A stretch of 5,535 bases of DNA from contig JBGTDU010000081.1 of assembly GCA_041748175.1 (NCBI GenBank), positions 1-5,535 on the forward strand, read 5' to 3'. Below the pieces are notes generated by a model. The model searched no databases, was not told the origin of the DNA, and saw only the letters and a list, made by a program, of their open reading frames with translations. The translations under genes and the position numbers were made by a program. Source of the DNA: JAHEJB01 sp041748175. GTDB lineage: Bacteria; Bacteroidota; Rhodothermia; Rhodothermales; Rubricoccaceae. This document shows, one piece after another, positions 1 to 4,298 of the stretch (positions are counted from its first letter, which is position 1; every line of letters begins with the position of its first letter).

Positions 1-158
1 TCCACACCCTGCGCCATAGTTACGCGACTCATCTGATCGAAAGCGGCGCGAGTCTGCACACCGTCCAGCGTCTGCTGGGCCACAAGAAGATTGATACCAC
101 TATGGTGTATCTGCATCTCACCCATCAATCCCGCGAGGACATCCGCGCGTTGAATTAG
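1..158 (+). CDS. Tyrosine recombinase/phage-type integrase, C-terminal fragment (IS91-associated type)
   Basis: Partial gene running in from the left edge; frame 3 gives 51 codons and a TAG at 156-158. The visible part is the C-terminal catalytic core of a tyrosine recombinase: the HxLRHSYATHL motif carries box II His and Arg (codons at 3-14), LLGHKK carries the third conserved His, and TTMVYLHLT carries the presumptive Tyr nucleophile. It would cut and rejoin DNA through a 3'-phosphotyrosine link. The residues after Tyr (HLTHQSREDIRALN) resemble the recombinases found upstream of IS91-family transposases and lack the conserved tail expected of an integron integrase, so I do not call it IntI. 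The ORF stops exactly where IS91 transposase sequence begins in another frame, so its own C-terminus has probably been lost in a deletion. The family assignment is firm; the IS91 association is inferred from the neighbour. Confidence 0.85.
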   Translation, partial: HTLRHSYATHLIESGASLHTVQRLLGHKKIDTTMVYLHLTHQSREDIRALN

Positions 159-531
159 TGATAAACGCATCGTTTCCTTTACCGCTCAGACCGTCACGTT
201 CCTCTGGAAAGACCGCGCCGACAACCGTTTCAAACCCATGACCGTGACCGGCAGGGAGTTTCTCACCAGATACCTCCGCCATGTCCTCCCCCGCGGCCTG
301 CGCTCCATCCGCTATTATGGATTTAACCACCCCGCCGCCGTCCGTAACCGCGAACGCGTCCGCCTCTTTACCGGCTCGCCCATCCTCTTCGGGCCGCGGC
401 CCAAACCTCTCTCCCTAGGCATCCCGACCTGCCCTTCCTGCCACAAGCAGATGATCTGCATTGCCAAACTTCCCCGATCCCTCTTCACCCGCGGCCCTCC
501 GCGATTCCACTCTGCCCCTCACTCCCGATGA
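154..531 (+). pseudogene. IS91-family transposase, C-terminal remnant
   Basis: An open frame from 154 to the TGA at 529-531 (about 125 codons) reads ISDKRIVSF, then TVTFLWKDRADNRFKPMTV, REFLTRYLRHVLPRGLRSIR and YYGF, which is the characteristic C-terminal part of IS91-type (Y2/HUH rolling-circle) transposases. A CPSCHK zinc-knuckle-like CxxC follows near the end. The frame has a stop (151-153) immediately before it, and the only ATG (238) lies inside conserved sequence, so there is no proper start. The N-terminal zinc-binding region, HUH motif and paired catalytic tyrosines are all absent, and upstream DNA is integrase instead. The protein cannot be active. I infer an internal deletion that fused the end of the upstream integrase gene to the last third of the transposase. 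Confidence 0.82.
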
Positions 532-802
532 ATGCCGTTCTTCCGTCCTCCCTAAAATCCCCGGGCCCGGACTCGCAGACTTATTGCGTCAACGCCCCAA
601 ATCTCCGGACACTCTTTGCTTTCGGAAGACTTATTCCGATCTTATCGCACCTCTCGCTCGCTGGTAACTCCGCCCTTCACCTTGGTTTTCCCCGAACCGC
701 CCGCAAGTGCCGCAAACTCCTTCTCCGCTCCATCCTCCCGAGTTAACATAAGCGCCATTAGGTCGGCTTAAATCCTTTCCCGCCCCTCGCTAATCCGGGC
801 TT
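532..802. other. Non-coding stretch between the IS91 remnant and the cassette array
   Basis: About 270 bp with no gene I can support on either strand. The short open frames here have no recognisable motif and no start signal. The stretch holds the palindrome at 561-570, the hairpin at 623-638 and the GTTAACATAAGCG motif near 743, and probably contains the 3' end of the insertion element and a short piece of flanking DNA. Confidence 0.5.
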
Positions 803-858
803 GTTCAACCATGGGTGTGTTTGCTGGCTTCGCAGCAACACACCCTTTACCGTTAGGC
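803..858 (-). repeat. attC-like recombination site, compact type (terminal site of the array)
   Basis: The site is bounded by GTTCAAC (803-809) and GTTAGGC (852-858 region), which fit RYYYAAC and GTTRRRY on either strand. Between them is a strong hairpin: 813-826 pairs with 833-845, 13 bp with one bulged T near 820-822 and the loop GCTTCG. About 56 bp total is normal for a short attC (59-base element). On the - strand it begins 6 nt after the stop of the preceding gene, which is where an attC belongs in a cassette. It also may act as a transcription terminator, though no T-run follows on the - strand. The bulged base lies in the arm opposite to that in the other sites, so the orientation is less certain than for them. 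Confidence 0.62.
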
Positions 859-863
859 GACTA

Positions 864-1865
864 TTACTTGGTCTTTGTGACCTCGACAAGCTCCACTCGC
901 TTATTATCGTCGTTTCCCTTCGTTTCAAGCACGACGTTGCCAACCTCTTTCGAGTAATATTTGTGTTCGATGTTTCCGGTCTCAATCGCCGACCAATCTT
1001 TGGTCTTGACGCAATTCTCATAAGTGCCAGCGGGGACTTTGACGGTTTTCTTCACGCTCAACACCTGCCCCATGTCTTCTGCTTCACCCTTTTTGTATTC
1101 TTGCCGGTAAGGATCGCCTGGCTGTGGGGCGGCGTGCATCACAATGCCCGGTTGAGCGCCCTTCACACCGGCTTCCCATGAGCCCTTTGTGCTCACCACT
1201 TTGCCCTTTTCGTGTTCCTTGGAGTCCTCGCCGAAATACCAGACATTCCCATCCTTGTCTTGGGCATACCAGTCGTAAGTCTCCTCGATCAACTCACCAT
1301 TAAGCCACACTCGATCCCACACGACACGGGTTGTGACACCCATCACTTTCTTTGTCTGGTCGGTCACAGTGACTTTGTTGATCTCCGTGCCCTCGTCATC
1401 GTGGCTCTTATAGGTGAACGTCGTGCCGGGAGTGAGGGTGAAATAAGGGTTGTTTACGACCACCGAAAAGCTGGCGGGGTCTATGGTTGGATGATACGGC
1501 GCGCTCGCTTCGCTTGCATTTATCTTGCCTGCCGCGAGTTCCGCCGCCCTGTCCTCGGCGTCGTCATGTTTGACTTCGACCAGCTTGCCATCCTCGGTCA
1601 CTACGAGGTCGGCTATTTTGCCGTCTTCCCCCTTGATACCTGCCTCATAGACGGCCTTGCCGTCAATGGTTTGGTTTTCCTTGTCCACCGGCTGGCCAGA
1701 GACGCCGCCGTTGGCGAGAAGGGTCGTTCGCACTGCTTGCGGAACATCGCTCCATTTCATGGCGTGTCCCGCAAAGCATGTGGTGGTTGTCAAGCTTACG
1801 AGTGCGGACACAATCATAAGCATGGAGGTATCTGCTGCTGCGCTGATTCCTGGACGTGTTTTCAT
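864..1865 (-). CDS. Secreted protein of unknown function with PepSY-like N-terminal part (gene cassette)
   Basis: A 333-residue protein if it starts at the ATG at 1865; an in-frame ATG at 1901 would add 12 residues. I prefer 1865 because it gives a normal signal peptide (MKTRPG, hydrophobic stretch about 14-30, likely cleavage near FAGHA at 31-35); neither start has a good Shine-Dalgarno sequence. Residues about 37-100 (WSDVPQAVRTTLLANG, then a β-rich part with DGKLVEVKH) resemble PepSY-like domains of exported proteins. The rest, from NNPYFTLTPGTTFTY (about 138) through DWYAQDKDGNVWYFGED (about 198-214) to the KYYSKEVGNVV end, looks like a β-rich extracytoplasmic domain that I recognise only as conserved hypothetical. 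It lies between attC sites at 1925 and 803 and is most simply the last cassette of the array. No enzymatic motif was seen. Confidence 0.85.
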   Translation of the reverse strand: MKTRPGISAAADTSMLMIVSALVSLTTTTCFAGHAMKWSDVPQAVRTTLLANGGVSGQPVDKENQTIDGKAVYEAGIKGEDGKIADLVVTEDGKLVEVKHDDAEDRAAELAAGKINASEASAPYHPTIDPASFSVVVNNPYFTLTPGTTFTYKSHDDEGTEINKVTVTDQTKKVMGVTTRVVWDRVWLNGELIEETYDWYAQDKDGNVWYFGEDSKEHEKGKVVSTKGSWEAGVKGAQPGIVMHAAPQPGDPYRQEYKKGEAEDMGQVLSVKKTVKVPAGTYENCVKTKDWSAIETGNIEHKYYSKEVGNVVLETKGNDDNKRVELVEVTKTK

Positions 1866-1924
1866 GTATGGGTTCTTTCTTGTTATGGATATTTGTTGCA
1901 TTTGGAGATGTGGCGTGCTGAGTC

Positions 1925-2022
1925 GCCTAACGACTCAAGCTCAGCGATGACACGGAGATGGCGCGGATGCTGCGCAAGCAGCAGACGTGACAGCTTCGAG
2001 GCATTCGCTGCAGCGCTTGGGC
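1925..2022 (-). repeat. attC site, 98-bp family
   Basis: Read on the - strand it starts with GCCCAAG (2022-2016; a slightly degenerate RYYYAAC), then GCTGCAGCGAATG, and ends with CATCGCTGAGCTTGAGTC and GTTAGGC (1931-1925; perfect GTTRRRY). The arms CAGCGAATG and CATCGCTG are complementary except for one extra A in the left arm, the usual attC asymmetry. The centre holds a GCTGC/GCAGC hairpin with a GCAA loop at 1969-1982. It follows the stop of the 2041-2355 gene by 18 nt and precedes the 864-1865 gene. Confidence 0.85.
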
Positions 2023-2040
2023 GACTTGTTCATTGCGGGT

Positions 2041-2355
2041 TCATCGACTGTCGGACCAATAGGATGCTTCGGAATCGGATGCGATGTTGACGACGCTCGG
2101 GGAGTCGTCGAACCACATCCAAGTCACGGAAGGTATAAGGTGGTTGGGGCTGACGGTCCAGCAGGCGGTAAGATCGTTAATGTCGGTGACTGCAAGATGG
2201 GCCGTGAAGCCGGAGCTGAAGGAAACGGAGACTTTGCGGGGCGTCGAAAGGTGAAAGGGCTGAGTTGGAGTCGGATAGGCGATGACGAATGCCAGAGCAG
2301 CGCAGCCGACAACCGCTGCGATTCCGGTAAAGAGATTAAATGCGTTCGTTCTCAC
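2041..2355 (-). CDS. Small membrane-anchored hypothetical protein (gene cassette)
   Basis: I choose the GTG at 2355, 21 nt after the core site of the attC at 2377, giving 104 residues. The frame stays open further upstream to an ATG at 2502, but that segment is translated attC sequence plus the end of the toxin gene, so it is not part of the protein. Residues 8-27 (LFTGIAAVVGCAALAFVIAY) form one hydrophobic segment, which could be a membrane anchor or uncleaved signal. Beyond it is a Ser/Thr-rich, β-prone, probably periplasmic part with WTVSPNHLIPSVTWMWFDDS near 65-84 and a polar tail. The family is not recognised. The cassette position and clean fit between two attC sites support it being real. 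Confidence 0.6.
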   Translation of the reverse strand: MRTNAFNLFTGIAAVVGCAALAFVIAYPTPTQPFHLSTPRKVSVSFSSGFTAHLAVTDINDLTACWTVSPNHLIPSVTWMWFDDSPSVVNIASDSEASYWSDSR

Positions 2356-2376
2356 GAGACGGGTGCGTCGGGATGC

Positions 2377-2476
2377 GCCTAACGACTCAAGCTCAGCGAT
2401 CCGCCGGAAGTGGCGCAGCGGGTGCGTAAGCAGCCGATGTGACGCGCCCGGAGGATTCGCTGCAGCGCCGTTAGGC
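2377..2476 (-). repeat. attC site, 100-bp divergent member of the family
   Basis: On the - strand it runs from GCCTAAC (2476-2470) to GTTAGGC (2383-2377), both perfect consensus cores. The outer arms GCTGCAGCGAATC and GATCGCTGAGCTTGAG match the other long sites, again with one extra A in the left arm. The middle differs more (GGAAGTGGCGCAGCGGG, GTAAGCAGCC) than in the sites at 1925, 3036 and 4105. It begins 8 nt after the toxin stop codon. Confidence 0.88.
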
Positions 2477-2483
2477 GTTCGGT

Positions 2484-2747
2484 TCATTCGTAGTGCGTCC
2501 ACATACGGACAACCTTGATCGTGTGCTCAGCGTCATAAACCTGATACACCAAACGGTGTTGGATGTTGATGCGGCGGGAATAGGCTCCGGCCAGATCTCC
2601 GATGAGCTTTTCGTATGGCGGGGGATTCTGAAATGGGTTCTTTGCGATGATGTCGAGAAGACGTTGTGCCTGTGGTTTGAGGTTTGAGGACGCCAGTTTC
2701 TTGGCGTCCTTCTGGGCTTGCTTCGTGTAAACAATGGACCAGCTCAC
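2484..2747 (-). CDS. YoeB/RelE-superfamily toxin (mRNA interferase)
   Basis: An 87-residue protein from the GTG at 2747, which overlaps the antitoxin stop as GTGA. A longer frame from an ATG at 2858 would begin inside the antitoxin gene and is rejected. Family features are the N-terminal helices with QAQKDAKKL, PPYEKLIGDLAGAYSRRI, QHRLVYQV and the terminal MWTHYE. Compared with E. coli YoeB, likely catalytic residues are Glu46, Arg65 in HRLVY and His85 with Tyr86 at the C-terminus; all are present, so the toxin looks intact. The family cleaves mRNA at the ribosomal A site. It is cotranscribed with the antitoxin gene, and the pair fills one cassette between attC sites at 3036 and 2377. The exact subfamily (YoeB or a related Txe/RelE type) is the main uncertainty. 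Confidence 0.9.
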   Translation of the reverse strand: MSWSIVYTKQAQKDAKKLASSNLKPQAQRLLDIIAKNPFQNPPPYEKLIGDLAGAYSRRINIQHRLVYQVYDAEHTIKVVRMWTHYE

Positions 2748-2986
2748 CAGCCGGGCATGGTGGAGGATTTGTCGAGCGGCTCTGCCATACCCTTGCGGAG
2801 GGAGTCGCGCATACCGGGAATCGAGATGAGATGAAGTGTCTCCTGAATGCTGCGCCAATCGTCCTCAGAGACTAGAACGGCATTGGAACGCTTGCCGGTA
2901 ATCTGGATGGGTTCGTGAGAATCGGCGGCCTCATCGAGGAGTTGGTAGAGCTTGGAGCGGGCTTGCGTAACAGGAAGTGAGGTCAT
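2744..2986 (-). CDS. Phd/YefM-family antitoxin
   Basis: An 80-residue protein starting at the ATG at 2986, 50 nt after the core of the attC at 3036. The N-terminal half (LPVTQARSKLYQLLDEA, then EPIQITGKRSNAVLVSEDDW) is the typical Phd/YefM fold that dimerises and binds DNA. The C-terminal half (RSIQETLHLISIPGMRDSLRKGM) is the helical toxin-binding tail. It would neutralise the downstream YoeB-like toxin and repress its own operon; the family usually does this through a palindrome at the promoter, which I cannot pick out here. The TGA overlaps the toxin GTG by 3 nt, implying translational coupling. The 50-nt leader is longer than that of most cassettes here and could hold its own promoter, as is usual for toxin-antitoxin cassettes. 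Confidence 0.92.
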   Translation of the reverse strand: MTSLPVTQARSKLYQLLDEAADSHEPIQITGKRSNAVLVSEDDWRSIQETLHLISIPGMRDSLRKGMAEPLDKSSTMPGW

Positions 2987-3035
2987 GTGCAGAGCGTCCG
3001 TGAAAGCGTGCGTGTTGTCAAGTGGCGCGTAGAAC

Positions 3036-3133
3036 GCCTAACGACCACAAGCTCAGCGATGACACGAAGATGGCGCGGCGGCTGCGTAAGCAGCGGACGT
3101 GACAGCTTCGAGGCATTCGCTGCAGCGTTCGGC
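3036..3133 (-). repeat. attC site, 98-bp family
   Basis: On the - strand it starts with GCCGAAC (3133-3127) and ends with GTTAGGC (3042-3036). It is close to the 1925 and 4105 sites over its whole length, roughly nine tenths identical by eye to the 1925 site. The arms CAGCGAATG and CATCGCTG again differ by one A, and the central GCTGC/GCAGC hairpin has a GTAA loop (3081-3094). It starts 14 nt after the stop of the 3147-3536 gene. Confidence 0.88.
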
Positions 3134-3146
3134 GTTGCGGCTGTTG

Positions 3147-3536
3147 TCATTTGGGCTTTGAAGTCGAATCCTCGCTGATTGTGAGCGTGGCGCTCCCAAC
3201 TCCGCCGGAGTGGCGAAATGAGGTGGCAGCATCCTGCTCCCATGCCTTCCATGCGGTGAGGTGCCGGTCTCGGTCGAAGTAGAAAGCGTAAACTCCGTGA
3301 CCCGGTATATGGAAATGGCGGCTTGTGTCGTGAATCGAGATAATGACGGGTAGAAATGCGAGGCCGTCTCTGAACTGAAAGCGATCGAGAACGCGATCAA
3401 AGCTCTTCTCGGTCATTCCTGGATGGACAGTGGCGAAAAATCTGGTGAGGGGGGTGTCCCTGCGGTTTTGGGGAGAATCATCTGCGTAAAGAGTGGTGAC
3501 GGTGACTGCGAAGAGGAGAAGGAAACGTGCGTTCAT
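3147..3536 (-). CDS. Secreted protein of unknown function (gene cassette)
   Basis: A 129-residue protein starting at the ATG at 3536, 14 nt after the GTT core of the attC at 3547; there is no Shine-Dalgarno sequence in so short a leader. Residues 1-18 (MNARFLLLFAVTVTTLYA) are a clear signal peptide with cleavage likely after YA. The mature part has LTRFFATVHPGMTEKSFDRV, which resembles the helix-turn opening of small outer-membrane or periplasmic lipoprotein-like folds (compare the PGMT motif of SmpA/BamE-like domains), then β-rich sequence with HIPGHGVYAFYFDRDRHLTAW. That similarity is weak and by eye. Its 3' end shares a 19-nt block, including the stop codon, with the immunity-like gene at 3766. 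Confidence 0.78.
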   Translation of the reverse strand: MNARFLLLFAVTVTTLYADDSPQNRRDTPLTRFFATVHPGMTEKSFDRVLDRFQFRDGLAFLPVIISIHDTSRHFHIPGHGVYAFYFDRDRHLTAWKAWEQDAATSFRHSGGVGSATLTISEDSTSKPK

Positions 3537-3546
3537 AGAATACGCG

Positions 3547-3603
3547 TATCAACGTCCGCCGTCAGCGATGTCGGGGCTTCCCGACATTCGCTGCACGTTC
3601 GGC
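3547..3603 (-). repeat. attC site, compact hairpin type
   Basis: On the - strand it runs from GCCGAAC (3603-3597) to GTTGATA (3553-3547); the right core keeps GTT but departs from GTTRRRY at the last two bases. The inner arms are CAGCGAATGTCGGG and CCCGACATCGCTG, a 13-bp stem with one extrahelical A on the left and loop AAGC. The CAGCGAATG/CATCGCTG segment is the same as in the 98-bp sites, so this is the same family with the middle replaced by a short GTCGGG/CCCGAC stem. Confidence 0.85.
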
Positions 3604-3765
3604 GTTGCGGCTGTTGAAGATTGGCGTGCCTGTGGCTCTTGATGATGCATACGAGGAGCAGCGCATGGTTCGGCGTTGCGGCTGTTGAAGATTGGGCCTG
3701 TGGCGGCTGAGTAACCATGCGCTACGGAGGAGATACTACGTCATCGCCAAGCGTTGCGGGTGTTG
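3604..3765. other. Gene-free stretch with duplicated block and inverted repeat; decayed cassette junction
   Basis: About 160 bp between the attC at 3547 and the immunity-like gene. The block GTTCGGCGTTGCGGCTGTTG and following bases to CCTGTGGC occurs at 3597-3636 and again at 3668-3704 with a 3-nt length difference. An 11-bp perfect inverted repeat (AGCGCATGGTT 3660-3670; AACCATGCGCT 3713-3723) flanks the second copy. No complete attC follows the immunity-like gene at the expected place (about 3757). I read this as a rearranged or partly deleted cassette end, or a geneless cassette. Confidence 0.55.
3668..3704 (-). repeat. Second copy of the attC-flanking block
   Basis: This 37-bp segment matches 3597-3636 (40 bp) apart from a 3-nt indel. 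On the - strand both copies end in CAACAGCCGCAAC followed by GCCGAAC, an attC-type left core. After the copy at 3668 no attC arm follows, so the left core is orphaned. Confidence 0.7.
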
Positions 3766-4089
3766 TCATCTGCCGTGGCTGATACGGAGAATGCGTCCGT
3801 CTGTCTTCGCGATTTCTGCGAGTGCGACGCCACCGACCATGTGCTTCTGGAGCGAGCCGGTAACCGTCCAAACTCCAGCGGCAAATGTGGCACGAAAGGG
3901 TTTCTGGCGAGCGATGTTGTCGGCGCCGTAGATGGGCTCCCACACTGCTACAGCAATCTTGATGGCTGTGGCGTCGTTCGGGACGACTCCAGCCTCCCGA
4001 GGCATGGCGTTGTGCTTCGGTTTGTCGGCAGCGAAAAGCGAAGCCGCGATGAAGTAGAAAACGCAGAAGATAAAAATGATCGATTTCAT
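3766..4089 (-). CDS. Secreted NTF2-fold immunity-like protein (gene cassette)
   Basis: A 107-residue protein from the ATG at 4089, 15 nt after the core of the attC at 4105; the frame is open further upstream, but that part is translated attC. Residues 1-20 (MKSIIFIFCVFYFIAASLFA) are a signal peptide. Residues about 36-107 match the NTF2-fold immunity protein family: VPNDATAIKIAVAVWEPIYG, a QKPFRATFAAGVWTVTGSL strand pair, MVGGVALAEIAKTDGRI and the terminal LRISHGR. Family members are predicted to protect against polymorphic toxins. No cognate toxin gene is present here, and the signal peptide implies the protein acts outside the cytoplasm. It may be an orphan immunity cassette or a member with another role. 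Its 3' end carries the shared 19-nt block but lacks a normal attC. Confidence 0.82.
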   Translation of the reverse strand: MKSIIFIFCVFYFIAASLFAADKPKHNAMPREAGVVPNDATAIKIAVAVWEPIYGADNIARQKPFRATFAAGVWTVTGSLQKHMVGGVALAEIAKTDGRILRISHGR

Positions 4090-4104
4090 GTGGCGCGTAG
4101 CATC

Positions 4105-4202
4105 GCCGAACGACCTCAAGCTCAGCGATGACTTGGAGATGGCGCGAGGGCTGCGCCAGCAGAACTCGTGACAGCTTCGAGGCATTCGCTGCAGCGTTAG
4201 GC
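4105..4202 (-). repeat. attC site, 98-bp family
   Basis: On the - strand it begins with GCCTAAC (4202-4196), perfect RYYYAAC, and ends with GTTCGGC (4111-4105), which departs from GTTRRRY at one base. The outer arms GCTGCAGCGAATGCC and CATCGCTGAGCTTGAGG are the same as in the 1925 and 3036 sites, with the same extra A in the left arm. The central loop is CTGCGCCAGCAG-like and less regular. It lies 96 bp downstream of the esterase stop codon; that gap has no gene I can support. Confidence 0.86.
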
Positions 4203-4298
4203 CGCCGGTTCATGACGGTAGTAAAGCTGTCAACTGTGGCATAAATGGCTGTAGCAAGGAAAGATGGTCTGACACGACGGCAACGATCCCGCTGATAT

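Larger units (their letters stand above)
1..760 (+). mobile_element. Degraded IS91-family element (integrase plus transposase remnant)
   Basis: The integrase tail and transposase tail lie in the same order and orientation as in IS91-family elements that carry an accessory tyrosine recombinase. The left boundary is outside the window. The right boundary is not certain: the coding remnant ends at 531 and I place the element end loosely before the first attC-like site at 803. The sequence from 532 to about 800 has no convincing gene on either strand. It contains a 10-bp palindrome (CCGGGCCCGG, 561-570), a small hairpin (CGGAA 623-627 with TTCCG 634-638) and an AT-richer motif GTTAACATAAGCGCC near 743-757 that could belong to the element's replication-origin end (oriIS). 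IS91 elements do not make target duplications, so none was expected. Confidence 0.6.

Noticed and set aside
1..158. Integron integrase (intI) next to the array
   Set aside because: The tail after the catalytic Tyr does not look like IntI, and the neighbouring DNA is an IS91 transposase, so it belongs to the insertion element.
813..845. Simple Rho-independent terminator
   Set aside because: The stem is flanked by attC cores and is not followed by a T-run on the - strand, so attC is the better reading, although a terminating effect is possible.
1212..2090. Long + strand open frame (292 codons)
   Set aside because: It is antisense to the secreted-protein gene at 864-1865 and runs across an attC; its sequence shows no domain.
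2748..2858. Upstream ATG extension of the toxin gene
   Set aside because: The extension lies wholly inside the antitoxin gene in another frame; the GTG overlapping the antitoxin stop gives the normal family length.
3533..3718. Small - strand open frame of 61 codons over the duplicated block
   Set aside because: It is a translation of the repeats and the attC at 3547 and has no features of a protein.
1925..4202. CRISPR-like array of repeats
   Set aside because: Repeats are about 98 bp, differ from each other, are spaced by whole genes and have attC cores; there are no regular spacers or cas genes.
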